A DNA stretch of 64,000 bases from the NCBI RefSeq assembly GCF_025698545.1, contig NC_068567.1:620001-684000 (forward strand), given 5' to 3'. The notes below the pieces were generated by a model, which saw nothing but the letters and a program-made list of their open reading frames with translations, was not told the origin of the DNA and did not search any database. Positions 51,356-63,653 of this stretch are shown one piece after another. Each line of letters begins with the position of its first letter. Within the stretch, counting starts at the first letter, position 1. The translations under genes were made by a program, and so were the position numbers. This DNA comes from Gossypium raimondii (Eukaryota > Streptophyta > Magnoliopsida > Malvales > Malvaceae).

Positions 51356-51809
51356 TAAAAAATAATTTTATTTGATATAAAATTAGTAAATAATTATTAT
51401 TTGATATAATATAACCTAAACATTATTATTAATAATAAATAAATTATAAAAAATTAAAAACTCGTAAATAAAAAACAAATATATAAATCATGGTTTGCAA
51501 TCATTATTATTAATGTTCGACTTAAATAAAAATATAGCTTTGCAATCATGGTTGTCTTATGAACACTTAAAATCTTAATGACATGATACGTGTAAAGTCA
51601 ATTTATTGTTTGCCGTTTGGTATAATGATTTTAAAATTGAATTAATAGAATCGATTGCTTGATTTAACATATATAAAAATATGATTTTGAAAAGATTTTT
51701 AATTGTCAAGGAAAAGAATCATAAAATATTCAAAGATTTTTTCAAAAATGAGTTTTAATTTATAAAAAAATTAATCTAAATATAGAAAGCTTGTAAAGGA
51801 AAAGAATCA
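51356..51809 (+). repeat. Long direct repeat, copy 2
   Basis: Partner of 50498-50941. The pair could be eroded LTRs around a very small core, or a local tandem duplication. I see no primer-binding site or polypurine tract to decide. Confidence 0.85.
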
Positions 51810-53164
51810 TAATATAAAATATTATGAAACAAATTAAAAATATTAAAAATATTATAAAACTAATAATAAAATATTTAGATGTTTTATATTATTAAAAAAT
51901 ATTTAATATTTAAAAATAATATTTAAAATTGAAAAATAATTTCAAAATATATATTTAAAATTTTAAAAATATATATTATAAAAATTTCAAATATACATTT
52001 TAAATTTTTAAAATTAATAATAAAAAATAAAATAAAAAAATAATAATAAAGACAAAACTTAAAAAAAGTATTAAAAAAAAAGGACAAAATTTTAAAAAAA
52101 AAGTAAAAGGGTGTCAGGCGAATCTGGTGGCGCCAAATGAAAGGCTCCACCAGAAAATAGAAATTTTAATTTAAAGTCCTCCATATTTTTAGAAATTGCA
52201 GTATCTTCTTAGTATTTATACAAGTGGCGCCATTCTACATGGCTCCATCAAAAAATTAATTTTTTTCTTGGTTGCTGACGTGGCATATTGGCGGAGCCAA
52301 ATTGACTCCACCAACTTTTACGGTAGATTTTAGGTCATTTTTGTGTTTAACTAAAAAAATGGATTATTTTGATAATTAATTAAATTTTTAGGCTATTTTT
52401 ATAAAAAAAGCCCAAACACTCCTATACTCATGTTCAGTTTTAGTTTCAAAAAGGAATAGGCTTGTTCGAGAATATACCATTGGGTAGTCAGTTTGACCTA
52501 CGTCAATGCGAAGTTCCACATGATATCAATTTATGTTTGCAGAAGTGGGACTTGCTGTATTTTTCCCTTTTTTTCACCTCAATTGTTGAAAATAGAATCG
52601 CCATTATTAAATCCCTTAACTCAAGCTTTGGTGTGCATGGTGTGCAGAGGAGAAAGGTGTCAGAAGAACCCTACAGATGCTTTGACAAAAGCTAGTTTGC
52701 CGGATGATTCTAGCAGTAAAGGTAGTTGCAGTATTCATCACCAATTCATTTTTTTCATATATAAAAAAGAACGGTTCAACTAGTCTGCATTAATTCTCAA
52801 TCTATTTGGTACAAAACCATTATCTGGAACTATTCAAATATCATTGCAATTTATTAAAACAACACATTACTAAAATACTTGAGCACCAAGGCTTCACTGT
52901 CTCATCAGTGCTTTCTGTCAATCTTGCTATCCTCCTAACGCTTGTTATCACACCATCTCTGTTGTTGACTGTAAGTGAATTACTGATTTTCAATCCAAAT
53001 ATTTGCAAAATTTATCATAGTAATAAGTACCCTGAAAAGATTCAAAGATCCTTGAAATAAAATTTTGGAAATGATTGACTGACTAATGCTTAGAACTTTT
53101 TTGAATTAGTATATATTGATTTTGTATTACGAATATGATAATGAATGTATTTGTTCGTTAACAG

Positions 53165-53526
53165 AAGGTCCAAGTGGTTCAAGGAGTCGTCCATTCAAGT
53201 TACCGGTGATAATCTCGATTGTGAAGAAGAAACCAGAGAAGAAAGAAGAAAAGTTACTAATGATACAGAGTATTGGTCTCCTATCCTTGTGCCAACTGCC
53301 AAGTACCAATACTCTTTATATTTTTTTACCATGTACCAAACACGCAAGAATATTGTCTAAAATAAAGTATCACTATTCATCATCACTTTCATTGTAGTTT
53401 TGGCGCCGTGATAATCTCGTTGTGATGAAGAAGAAACCAGAGAAGAAAGAAGAAAAAGTTGATGATGATACAAGCACTGGTCTCCTATCTTTGTGCCAAA
53501 ACTACGATGAAAGTGATGATAAGTAG
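53165..53526 (+). pseudogene. Duplicated terminal exon of the YJU2-like gene
   Basis: Two copies of the final exon lie in tandem. The first (53165 to about 53310) reads EGPSGSRSRPFKLPVIIS then KKKPEKKEEK and GLLSLCQ, then loses similarity. The second (53409-53526) starts with a broken copy of the same stretch, reads KKKPEKKEEKVDDDTSTGLL and ends SLCQNYDESDDK with TAG at 53524. The acidic end is the natural C-terminus of the family. Between them, 53361-53400 is an inverted copy of the second exon's tail. Confidence 0.75.
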
Positions 53527-53536
53527 TGGTACTTTA
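53361..53536. repeat. Inverted repeat pair at the YJU2-like tail
   Basis: The reverse complement of about 53361-53400 ('gccaaaactacaatgaaagt', then 'gatgatgaatagtg') matches 53493-53532 ('gccaaaactacgatgaaagt', then 'gatgataagtagtg'). The arms are about 40 bases with a loop of about 90 bases. Confidence 0.8.
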
Positions 53537-54612
53537 TTCTGGTGAATATCCTTGTATTGTCTTGTTTTAATGTTTGTATAGATTGTTAATTTGATGTTTT
53601 TTTTAGTTAAATTTAACCATTAATCTTAAAAAAAAAGTTGAATCATCACTTTTATTAGAAATGCCAACTAAAATACTATTTTTGATGATGTTGACGTGAT
53701 AATTAATGTGATAGTTAATGTATATTTCATATTGATACGGCACTATTTATTATATATATACTATATTGACAAATAATTTACAAATAATAAAAATCAAGAT
53801 TATAAAAATTATGAAGAGCATAAAAAAAAAAAGAGCTTGAAGTAAGTGTAGATTGTCATGCAAATTGTTATGTTTAAAATCGTAATGTTTTAGTCAATAT
53901 TTACATTATAAACAATAAGTCTGACTTTTTTTGAAAAATTGGTGGTGAAATGTACCTCTTTCTAAAAGGTTGAGGGCTAAATTTAGCTAAAAGTAAGTCA
54001 TATTGATTAAAATGTAAATATTAAGTGCTAAATTTATCATTAAGCAAAAATAAAAGGTCAATTTATGTATTAGTTGTTTGCTTACTTTTCAAATATTGAA
54101 ATTTCAATCCTAATTTAAATAGTAACAATTAAATTTACTTGGTTGAGTTTTATCATTAAACTTGCATTATCGTAAAGTAGTAAATTTAATTCATATTTTC
54201 ATTTGTATTTTTAATTTTTTACTTTTCAATTTTTGAAAATTTAATCTTGGTGTAAACAAGATCTATTAAATTTATTAATTATTATTTTGAGTAATAAATT
54301 AAAATAATAAGTTGACATATCATTTCATGTGTAATAATACCGAAATTTTATAACTCAAAAGATATAGCAATTAAAATGGACCCAACTAAAGTATAAAAAT
54401 AAAATCTATAATTTACGGATAATATAATGAAAATAATAGCACAATTTAAACCAAATAAAAACAAGTTAAATACATCATGACGATGTATCACTGGATAAGA
54501 CTCATAAAAGTTACTGCATACGACCACAGAGAATCTTTAATTCATTACTGGTCACTGTTCAAACATTTCTCCGGCATTTTCGAGAAAGAATTCAGTCTTA
54601 AAAATGCTAAAG
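53527..54612. other. AT-rich spacer left of the NLR2 block
   Basis: Nothing recognisable beyond AT-rich MITE-like debris (for example 53990-54470) and a short (TA) run near 53751. The duplicated NLR2 block begins close to 54613. Confidence 0.6.
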
Positions 54613-57600
54613 AAGTTCGGAAATTTCCTACGACTGCGGAGCCTTATTCAGCGGCAACTCACTCAGCAAGTTACAGCTTCAGTCCTATACTTCTAACTAA
54701 ATAACTTTCCCTCTAAATCTTTTCCCCTTCAAAGCTTAGATCCAAGCTGATGAACACAATTCAGTTTACTTACAGTTTTGCACTAAAAAAAGTAGTTCCT
54801 GACTTAACAAATAAAATGCTCTCCAATTTCTACAATTAACCTACACTAGTCGTTCACTATATATGCATAGAAGGGACGTTCAAGTACAATCAATGACATT
54901 CACAAATCCCACTAAAAACATCTTACTGTCATCAAATTCCTTGAAGATCAAATCTTCTATTTAAGAGAACTTTGATTCTCGCATGTAAAGTCTGCACTGA
55001 AGTATCACCGTTGAAGCTGACAATTATAATCGGCACTAACAAGTTTAAATACAGGGCAGCCAACTTTTTTTTTCTGATGATTTTGGATTATGACATGGAA
55101 GCTCAAATCTTCAACTTAGCTAGATACACAGATGCGAGCTCCTTTTCCTGCTAAAATCCAAACACAGTATTTATGATAAACGAAGTTACTATTTTTAATT
55201 CCAAGGCAATCCAATTGGTGAACTCAATAAGTTTTAGCTCCTAGAAATTCTACGAGGGAAAAGTACCTTTGTGAATAGCTTTTCCAATCAAATCTGGTGC
55301 TGGTCCTCTCCGATCATGGCTAAGGCCTTCTAGCTTACTACCCCTTCAGATAAAGCAAAATCATATATCTTTACATGAAGAAAAAAATTTTACCCTTGGA
55401 TTTGAATTTTAGTTGTTTTATCACTGACCTATGTGAAGCAGGTCCGGATAAAGGCATAGGTTAAGAAAGAGAATGGTGGTAAAGTGGCAAGATGCTGCAA
55501 TGAACAACCATACAATATGTTGTCAAGGACAGGTGATTTGGTAGCCAAGGTTAGTTCCATAAAGGGTGGCAATTGTAAGTGCTTCCGTCAGGAGCAAAAC
55601 AAGAATGGCTTTCAGGAACAGAACTAAATTCTGGTCGGATATCACGAGAAACCTTACTCACAATCCTTGATGCTTCAGACAAGTAGGGAAAACACTTGGG
55701 TGATGTTGCATGACTGAAGACAACAAGGCAAAAGAAGTGGTCAAAATGCATAAACAATGATAATTACCTAGTGAGTTGATATATAAAAATTTTTCGTAAG
55801 CAGTCTTCCTGTTTAGTTGACTTACTATAATAGTTGATGCCTTCTGGAAAAATGCAGCTTTTACCTGGCCGATTTGTCAGAAACATTTTATGTACAGAAA
55901 AACGAAATCTGTACAAGTAGTCACAGCTGACTTGGACCTTTTCTGTGACTGCAATCAAACACTGCTCAATAGTATCAAGTAGTCACACCATTCATGTATG
56001 GTGGATGAACTTTTCCAATACCCCATATATGGTGCTGGGCCTCTCTGGTCTTGGCTGGGGCCTTTTAGCTCACTAGCTCATCTGATAAAGCAATATCATA
56101 AATCTTTACATAGAGAAATAAAAGTTTAAATCCTCAGATTAAAATTTACGTTGGTCATCACTCATCACTGGCCTATCTGAAGCATGCCTGGATCTCTCGT
56201 ATCGAAGATTCTTGCAAGAGACTTCCTCTATGATCTTAAGTAACACCACTTCTCTGCAGGGAGACACTTTGCCTGCCAATATGCAAAAGGCTAGGCTAAG
56301 AAAGAGAATGGTGGTAAAGCAGCAAGATATGATGAACAAGCATATGATATGTTTGTCATGGACAACTTACTTGGAGAAACATGTAACAAGGTTAGTACCA
56401 TAACGGGTGGCTATCCTAAGTGCTTCCATCAGGAGCTAAACAATAATGGGACTCAGGAACAAAGCTAAATTCCAGTTGGATCTCATAAGAACCCTTATTC
56501 ATAATCCTTGATGCTTCAGACAAGTAGGAGATATATTTAGCAAATGTTGCATGACCAAAGACACTACAAACAAGTTAAAATAAGTGATCAAAATTCATAA
56601 ACAATGATCATTACCTAGTGAGTTGAGTTTTGAAAACATTTCTTAAGCAGTATTCTTGTTTAATTGACCTACTATAATAGTTGATGCCTTCTGGAAAACA
56701 GAAAGAGAACGGAGGTAAAGCGGAAGATAGGCTGGCTGCAATGAACAAGTACGTCATATGTTGTCAAGAACTGCTGATTTGGGTAAAAATGGAACATGGA
56801 TGGTAGTACCATAACTTCCATTGGAAGCAAGCTAAGAATGGGCTTCCAGAAGACAAGAACGATGATGAATACCTCACAGATGTGACTAGAGCTTTATACG
56901 TAGTAATCCTTAATGCTTCAGATAAGTTGCTAAACCAAAGACTTCATAAGCAAGGTAAAACAAGTGGTCAAAACACAAAGAATGTTAAATTATATAGTTT
57001 GTTAAATTTTGAAAATAAATTTTTAAGTAGTCTTCATCAAAGCAAAATTAAAAGTTAATAAATTGCACAAGTGTCATCAATTACATGGAAAAGTAATGGT
57101 GACCAGGACTTACTTTTCGATGGATAAATTTAGTTTCTACGTTCTCTCTTTGACTGATGAGTCTTTAAGCTGTACAAGCTAATTAGTGAATCCTGCAAAA
57201 TTAAGCCAAAAAATCAGTCATATGGATTAACCAACCAAATTTGTGAACAAATAACCTTTTTTTTTGAAAAAAGAATAAATAAATAAGCCAACCAAGTTGA
57301 ACGGAAATATATTGTCTAATTGGAGAAATCCACTATATACTTAGAGAATTGCCAAAATGATTATATATACAAAGGGACTTCTCATATCCATGAAATGTTT
57401 ATCAAAACAAAATTAAAAGATATCTACTAAAATGCAAAGATAATCACAGGAAGAATGAACTGATGTAAATTGCATTGAAAAGAAATGGGGATAAAAAAGA
57501 GCTTACTTTTCTATCTCTATATTTACATCCAAGACAATAAGTCTATGAATCCTTCATATCCATACAAATCCTGTAAAGGTCTGGCGAAAATGCCGAAAAA

Positions 57601-57702
57601 AAATGAAAGTTTAGGAGGAAAAGAACAAGAAGAATTTAGAGAGAAATGACATTCTTTTATCAAAAGCAAAAAGTACAGGCGTTTTGGTTTCAGATATTGA
57701 AC
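54613..57702 (-). other. Downstream flank of NLR2 with exon-like modules
   Basis: It aligns throughout with 37200-40537 beside NLR1. The left module (about 55310-55830) has lost about 95 bases, including its exon-like segment, near 55448. The right module (about 56030-56690) keeps the 100-base exon-like segment at 56173-56272, but the following donor reads GC instead of GT on the NLR strand. If these are 3' untranslated exons, NLR2 has fewer usable ones than NLR1. Confidence 0.6.
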
Positions 57703-60700
57703 TTACCGCTTGCTCATAATTGAGATCCTACGAATGTGGGAAATCTTGGACCACTCAGGGCCGCTTTCCTTGGAACATCTTGCCTCTAATCGAGGACACG
57801 CTGAAATTATAAATGATGTTAATTTGGAGAGGCTTCGGATAACATGTTCAGAAGGCAGATACATGAGCTTATCACATGAAACGATTCTCAAACGCTTTAC
57901 AGAGGAGAGGTTTCCCAACCAATCAGGCAAGGCTTCTATGCCGTGAAACCTCTGTATCTCTAGTCCTTCAAGGGCAGTGAGGTGTCGGAGTTGGTAAGGA
58001 AGAGAACTTAGCTTTTCCCATCCAAGCAATCGCAACTCTTTAAGGGAGGCACTGAGGTGTTGGATGGAATCAAAACCTGGGAATTCTTCTAGCTCTTCTG
58101 AGAAACCACCAATATCTAAACTTCTCAAGCAAGTAAGGCTGCCAAGGCGGTCATTTGGAATGCTCCTCAATGTTGGACACCTTTTGGTTGTTAAACGAAC
58201 AAGAGAATGCAATTCCCATACACTTTCTGGAATCGATCTTAGATCAGGCAAATCAGCTAGTGTCAGCTTGCGAAGGCAAGTGTTGGATTGCAGCAAATCT
58301 GGTAATAGACAAGTTAAGCCTTGGCCTACACCAGTGAAACCTAATTCAGTGAGACGACCATGACATATACTTGGAATGGACCTCAAATTCGGGCAAGTCT
58401 CTATCCTCAATTTTTTGAGACAAGTGAAGTTAGACAGTCCATTTCCTATGTAGCTTAATTTTTCACATGCAAGAATGTCAAGAACTTCAAGAGATGAGCA
58501 CCTTTCTGTTATTGGAACAATTTCCAGTTTGTTGCACCCAGATATACATAAACTCTGAAGAGACGAAAATCCTTTCAAATCTGGAATGGAACTTAAATTA
58601 GGGCAAAGCCTTATCCTCAATTCTTTGACAAAAGAGGAAATAGAAAACCCGTCTCCTACCTTGCTTAGTTTTTCACACTGAAAAATGTGAAGCTTTTCAA
58701 GAAAAGGAAGTCTTCCTGTTGGAATAATTTCCAGGTTGTCACATTTAGATATATCTAAAGTTCGAAGAGATTCCAAATCTGGAATGGAATTTAAGTTACC
58801 ACAATGGGATAGCTTTAACTCTTTGAGACAAGTGGCAATAGGCAACCAATCTTCTATCTTGCTTTGACACCCGGAAATGAGAAGCTTTTCAAGAGATGAA
58901 CATTGTCCTCTTATCGGAACAATTTCCAGTTCGTTGCAGTTTGATAAATCTAAAATTTTAAGAGAGGAAAATCCTTCCAAATCTAGAATGGAACATAAAT
59001 TAGGACAATCGCTTAACTTTAATTCTTTAAGATAAGTGGAGGTAGACAACCCATCTCCTATCTTGCTTAAGTTTTGACACGAGGAAATGTGAAACTTTTG
59101 AAGAGATGAACATCTTCCTCTTATTGGAACAATTTCCAGTTTGCTGCACTCTGATATATCTAGATTTCGAAGAACGGAAAATCCTTCCAAATCTGGAATG
59201 AAACTTAATTTAGCACAGCCACTTAGCTTTAATTCTATAAGATAAGCGGAAGTCGACAACCAGTCTCCTATCTTGCTTAAGTTTTGACACGAGGAAATGT
59301 GAAGCTTTTGAAGAGATGAACATCTTCCTCTTATTGGAACAATTTCCAGTTTGCTACACTCTGATATATCTAGATTTCGAAGAACGGAAAATCCTTCCAA
59401 ATCTGGAATGGAACTTAAATTAGCACAGCCACTTAGCTTTAATTCTATAAGATAAGTGGAAGTCGACAACCAGTCTCCTATCTTGCTTAAGTTTTGACAC
59501 GAGGAAATGTGAAGCTTTTGAAGAGATGAACATCTTCCCCTTATTGGAACAATTTCCAGTTTGTTGCACTCTGATATATCTAGATTTCGAAGAAAGGAAA
59601 ATCCTTCCAAATCTGGAATGGAACTTAAATTAGCACAGCCACTTAGCTTTAATTCTTTAAGACAACTGGAGGTAGACAACCCATCTCCTATCTTGCTTAA
59701 GTTTTGACACGAGGAAATGTGAAGCTTTTCAAGAGATGAACATCTTCCTCTTATTGGAACAATTTCCAGTTTGCTGCACTCTGATATATCTAGATTTCGA
59801 AGAAAGGAAAATCCTTCCAAATCTGGAATGGAGCTTAAATTAGCACAGCCACTTAGCTTTAATTCTTTAAGACAAGTGGAGGTAGACAACCCGCCTCCTA
59901 TCTCGCTTAATTCCTTACACTCTGAAATGCAAAATTCTTCAAGAGATGAACATATTCCTGCTATTGGAACAATTCCCAAGCGTCCGCAATCAGAAACATA
60001 GACACTTCGAAGAGCGGAAAACCCATTTAAATTTGGAATTGAGAACAAATCTCCACACTTTACTATAGTTAGCTCCTCAAGTACCGTGGAAGTAGCTAGT
60101 CCATCCCCTATACTGCTTAATCGTGAACAATCCTCAATACAGAGCTTTTTAAGAGATAAACATTGTCCCGTCAGGGGAACACTTTCCAATAAGGGGCAGT
60201 TAGAAACAAGCAACTCTTCTAAGCAAGGAAACATGACTGCTGCTGTCGTTGCTGTCCATTCTTTCAGATTTTCCAGTCGCCGTAGGATGAATGTTTTTAA
60301 TGCAGGAAACACCTCAATCTCAAATTGACTACTTCCATCGCAATAAAACTCATTACCGATGCGTTTCAGCTCCTCCATATTCCTCAGTGCAAGAAACTTG
60401 AGACTGTGCAGTTGGCCCAATGGTGGAAGACTTTTACAATTGATGCAATTGTTTAATTCCAACTCCATCAAATTGTCAAGAAGCAGTGAACCAATATTAG
60501 AACCATGAACAGGTCTTGACATCCAAGATGGGAGCTTTTCTCCTCCATAATTCCAAACAATTAAGCTTTGCAAACCTGAGGGGGGTTGGAGACCTTCCAG
60601 CACTTCCTCACAGTTATCATTGCTAAAATTTGACCATTCAAATATTACCTTGCACAATTTTGTTTTAAGCCGTAGATTTGCTTTGCGGGCCTCTTCCTTG

Positions 60701-62784
60701 TCTCTAACACTCTGCAGATCGCATATCTTCAATTGTCCACCAAGTTCGTTGAGGCATTCTAGAGCATCAAGATGAAGTTCGTTATCCCTAACAAAAAACA
60801 TTGGCAATGTTTGGAGAGAAATTAGGTGTCGAAGCTCAATTGGTTGAGAACTTTGCTGGTCAAAATGGATGTGCTTCACGCTTATCAAATTTCTCAATCC
60901 ATCTGGAAATGCGATTTCCCTACAACCCATGAACCTTAATGTTTGTAACATGTAAAGTTTGGTTATGGATTGAGGCAGCACTTTGATAGAAGTCTTCGAG
61001 ATGTCCATATACCTCAAGTGCTTCAATTCGCCGAGGGAAGCAGGCAACTCATGAATATAATCAGCACTGGAAAATTTTAGGACTCGTAAGCTTGTGAAGG
61101 TTCTTGACAATTTCTTGAACACATCAATCTCTGAGAACAAAGAGTGCAATTTTGGAGCAACAGCTGTTAAAATTATTGGTAAGGATTCCCCATCATAACC
61201 AATACTGAGATGCCGAATATGAGAAACTTCATCTGTGCTGGAACTGGAATTTTCTTGGAAAATCAAAGTCTCAAACTTTGAGACAGACAAAGCCAGATCA
61301 TGCACCAAGTCATGCATCTTGCAAGTCAAAATATTTCCGCACCTGTCCTTCCCCACATCTTGGAATAAGGAATTTGATAACAATTCATGGAAATATCTGT
61401 TACCAGTATCCATCATTTCTTTAGAAGCGCCAAGAAATCCTTCAGCCATCCAGAGCTGGATTAATTGCTCCTTTCTAAAGCAAAAATCTTTAGGAAACAT
61501 GGCGCAGTATGCAAAACACTTCTTTAAACATGGAGAAGACAAGTGATCGAAACTTAACCTTAGCACACTATTAACCGAATCCCATACATCACTTTTTTGA
61601 ATTTTCAACCATGCAGCCCGACTCCTTTCAATTTTGCGCATTGTACCTCCAATAACTTTTGCTGCTAAAGGCACACCGTGACATTGTTTAGCAATTTCCT
61701 CGCCAATTAACACTAAGCTGGGAGATATTGGGGAGTCTCCACATGCTTTTTCTTTAATTATGGACCAGCACTCCTCATCTTTTAATTTTCCAGGCTGATG
61801 CCTTTGATTAGGAAGTGTTTCCACTTTTAATGCCACATCTTCAATGCGGGTTGTTACAATAACTTTATTCCCCCGATTCTTATTAACCCCTTCCAAACAC
61901 CACATTAGTTCATCCCATTGTTCAACATTCCACACATCATCAAGTACAAGAAGATATTTGATCTGTTCATTTCCCCTTTTGGCCCGCTCAATCTTCCCCT
62001 TCAGTTTCGCCGTTAAAGCATTCAAGTTTTGAGGTATCGAGGTCTGCTGATAATTCATATCATGCTCAAGCATTTCTCCCAAAATTCTTTTGACATTGAA
62101 ATCATCCGAAACACACACCCAAAATCTTACATCAAAACGCCTTTCCACATCCACATCATGGTAAACTAGCCTTGCTAAAGTAGTTTTCCCGATACCCGCC
62201 ATTCCAACTATAGGCACAACAGAGACAGTTCGATCATCTTGGGGACTGAGTAACATGTCAACAACTTTTGAGACATCATTTTTCCTTCCAACAATGTTTG
62301 AGTCATCTAGGAAGGAGACTGTCTCCACATTTGATGGAATAAAAATTCTTTGATCTATGGCTAATTGTTGGAGACCATAGTCTTTGGCTATTTTGTTAAG
62401 GTCGTCCAAGGAATTAAGGATGTCCTTAACTTTATTAGCCATGTTGTGCTGAAATGTGACAGTAGATGGAGTGTCTCGAAGCTTTCTCCACATCTGATCC
62501 CCAATCTCCACTTTCCTTCTGAGAAACTCATAAGCAATCTCATCCAGGACCTCATCAGCCTCATAAGCAACATCTCTGAGCCTCTTCAACCAAAGCTTCA
62601 CTGAGTTCATTTGCTTTTGGTTTCCCTCTGCATCTCGCAAGAAAGCTCCAATCATTTCTAGTGAGTTACCAAGCCTCTGCATCTCATCCTTGAAGCCCCA
62701 TCCAAGGCTTATCATCTCAACCGCAACTGACGCCGCTTTTGACGCCACTTCTCCCACAACAGCACTAACGAAAGCTTCAGCCAT
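57703..62784 (-). CDS. CC-NBS-LRR (CNL) immune receptor, RGA type, NLR2
   Basis: An intronless ORF of 1693 residues, closely related to NLR1 in the CC, NB-ARC and flanks. The CC stretch reads [14 protein letters not shown] (NLR1 has Gly for the middle Asp). P-loop GMAGIGKTT, kinase-2 [21 protein letters not shown] and MHD (KMHDLVHD) are intact. Just after RNBS-A it has [12 protein letters not shown] where NLR1 has EHFKGTSIP. The LRR region holds four near-identical 70-residue modules followed by four diverged ones, so it is longer than in NLR1, and the C-terminus has an extra basic tail ([15 protein letters not shown]). The role is intracellular immune reception with unknown ligand. A leader intron like that of NLR1 is possible (donor at about 62914). 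The gene looks intact. Confidence 0.96.
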   Translation of the reverse strand: MAEAFVSAVVGEVASKAASVAVEMISLGWGFKDEMQRLGNSLEMIGAFLRDAEGNQKQMNSVKLWLKRLRDVAYEADEVLDEIAYEFLRRKVEIGDQMWRKLRDTPSTVTFQHNMANKVKDILNSLDDLNKIAKDYGLQQLAIDQRIFIPSNVETVSFLDDSNIVGRKNDVSKVVDMLLSPQDDRTVSVVPIVGMAGIGKTTLARLVYHDVDVERRFDVRFWVCVSDDFNVKRILGEMLEHDMNYQQTSIPQNLNALTAKLKGKIERAKRGNEQIKYLLVLDDVWNVEQWDELMWCLEGVNKNRGNKVIVTTRIEDVALKVETLPNQRHQPGKLKDEECWSIIKEKACGDSPISPSLVLIGEEIAKQCHGVPLAAKVIGGTMRKIERSRAAWLKIQKSDVWDSVNSVLRLSFDHLSSPCLKKCFAYCAMFPKDFCFRKEQLIQLWMAEGFLGASKEMMDTGNRYFHELLSNSLFQDVGKDRCGNILTCKMHDLVHDLALSVSKFETLIFQENSSSSTDEVSHIRHLSIGYDGESLPIILTAVAPKLHSLFSEIDVFKKLSRTFTSLRVLKFSSADYIHELPASLGELKHLRYMDISKTSIKVLPQSITKLYMLQTLRFMGCREIAFPDGLRNLISVKHIHFDQQSSQPIELRHLISLQTLPMFFVRDNELHLDALECLNELGGQLKICDLQSVRDKEEARKANLRLKTKLCKVIFEWSNFSNDNCEEVLEGLQPPSGLQSLIVWNYGGEKLPSWMSRPVHGSNIGSLLLDNLMELELNNCINCKSLPPLGQLHSLKFLALRNMEELKRIGNEFYCDGSSQFEIEVFPALKTFILRRLENLKEWTATTAAVMFPCLEELLVSNCPLLESVPLTGQCLSLKKLCIEDCSRLSSIGDGLATSTVLEELTIVKCGDLFSIPNLNGFSALRSVYVSDCGRLGIVPIAGICSSLEEFCISECKELSEIGGGLSTSTCLKELKLSGCANLSSIPDLEGFSFLRNLDISECSKLEIVPIRGRCSSLEKLHISSCQNLSKIGDGLSTSSCLKELKLSGCANLSSIPDLEGFSFLRNLDISECNKLEIVPIRGRCSSLQKLHISSCQNLSKIGDWLSTSTYLIELKLSGCANLSSIPDLEGFSVLRNLDISECSKLEIVPIRGRCSSLQKLHISSCQNLSKIGDWLSTSAYLIELKLSGCAKLSFIPDLEGFSVLRNLDISECSKLEIVPIRGRCSSLQKFHISSCQNLSKIGDGLSTSTYLKELKLSDCPNLCSILDLEGFSSLKILDLSNCNELEIVPIRGQCSSLEKLLISGCQSKIEDWLPIATCLKELKLSHCGNLNSIPDLESLRTLDISKCDNLEIIPTGRLPFLEKLHIFQCEKLSKVGDGFSISSFVKELRIRLCPNLSSIPDLKGFSSLQSLCISGCNKLEIVPITERCSSLEVLDILACEKLSYIGNGLSNFTCLKKLRIETCPNLRSIPSICHGRLTELGFTGVGQGLTCLLPDLLQSNTCLRKLTLADLPDLRSIPESVWELHSLVRLTTKRCPTLRSIPNDRLGSLTCLRSLDIGGFSEELEEFPGFDSIQHLSASLKELRLLGWEKLSSLPYQLRHLTALEGLEIQRFHGIEALPDWLGNLSSVKRLRIVSCDKLMYLPSEHVIRSLSKLTSFIISACPRLEARCSKESGPEWSKISHIRRISIMSKR
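58500..59125 (-). repeat. Diverged LRR modules in NLR2
   Basis: Copies of the 210-base module continue with anchors near 58916, 58723 and 58513, at spacings of 210, about 193 and about 210 bases. One unit is shortened, and protein identity falls steadily. These are older units of the same array, missing or lost in NLR1, which jumps from its sixth module to a damaged LRR. Confidence 0.75.
59126..59965 (-). repeat. Four-copy near-identical 210-bp LRR module array in NLR2
   Basis: The anchor ggaacaatttccagtttg starts at 59126, 59336, 59546 and 59756, each 210 bases apart. Units at 59126 and 59336 share the variant 'agaacggaaaatcc' (Val for Phe), marking them as a recent pair. Confidence 0.95.
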
Positions 62785-63653
62785 CTTCGCTTCAAAAATA
62801 AAAAGCTTGAAATGTTAGGGAAAGCTCTTAACTCTATATCAAAGAGGCGAAGAACATTTGTAAATGAAAACGAAATTAAAGCAACAGATAATTGAAATTG
62901 GTGAAAGATCATACCGGGTTAAGGAAACGGAATGCAGAAGAGAACTGAAGATGAATTGCTTTTGGTAATTTCAAACTGAAAGGTCCCCTCTTTGATGAAA
63001 AAAAGCAAAAACAAATCAATAAGCTTAGCACCCAAAGTCAAAAGTAAAGCAAAATAAAGCCATCAGCTGCCCCTTCTGACGAGAATTACGAAATACACGG
63101 CGTGATTAGGTGACCGACATGCTTCTATTATTGCTCGGCTTTTTACCCAATTAATATAAAATAATGGATCAATTTATTCAAATAACTATTTGATACATTT
63201 ACTCGACCAACCAGCGGCACCTCCTCCACTTTTCCCTATTATTAATCATGTTTGGTTAGCAAACACATCCTATACTCATGATCAAAACTTTTTTTTAGTG
63301 CGTAATGTTTTAAGTAAATTATCTACATTTAATGCAATTTTTATTTAACTTACCCAATCGATTACCGACTGTTAGTAATAGTTTCATGTAGTATTGAAGA
63401 TAGAACAAGATTTTCTAAGGTGGGTAAAGGGTTAACAATATTGCATAGACGAAGAGGGTTAAGTGTCAGACTTGTTTAATGTTTTACTATATGTGAAGGT
63501 TCAAGATCCAAAATACGATGTTTATTTTAAGTTGTTGAAATCAGCAATTATAAGAACAATTGAGAGTCGATTTAATATGGAGGAAACCATATGGAGGAAA
63601 TCAAGCTGTCCGAATGAATTATTATCTCATGAAAAGATGGATGTGCTTGAACT
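62785..63653. other. NLR2 leader/promoter and right spacer
   Basis: 62785-62990 matches the NLR1 leader (45353-45530). The remainder shows no gene. The YJU2-like 5' exons that would be expected here from the arrangement beside NLR1 are absent. The words 'cctatactcatg' at 63268 and 'ttcagttttagtt' at 63654 are adjacent beside NLR1 (52420-52440) but here are about 380 bases apart, suggesting an insertion. Confidence 0.6.

Larger units (their letters stand above)
49608..52647. other. Repeat-rich insertion inside the YJU2-like gene
   Basis: This 3-kb stretch separates two parts of one gene. It opens with a second copy of 'gatctgacccgtttattga' (first at 49548, second at 49601), then a truncated hAT-like MITE, then AT-rich DNA with a long direct repeat. 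52100-52400 has a 'tggcgcca...ggctccacca' motif in both orientations typical of a dispersed repeat I cannot name. 52433-52647 belongs to the ancestral locus, since it recurs at 63654-63850 beside NLR2. Confidence 0.7.
47479..53526 (+). pseudogene. YJU2/CWC16-like splicing factor gene, broken
   Basis: Exons: 47479-47675, 48104-48253, 48348-48482, 48790-48855, 49348-49398, 49494 to about 49600, then after an insertion 52648-52721 and about 53165-53310 (partly duplicated at 53409-53526). The protein pieces ([85 protein letters not shown]) identify the CWC16/YJU2 family, a step-one spliceosome factor with paired CxxC zinc motifs, all four cysteines kept. Exon 1 has lost one base near 47662, so its 197 bases no longer match the phase-0 exon 2. 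About 3 kb of repeats interrupt the gene after 49600 and give a premature TGA at 49605. A further frame break lies near 52670. A single-base assembly error could explain the first defect but not the others. It is divergent from NLR1. Confidence 0.8.
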
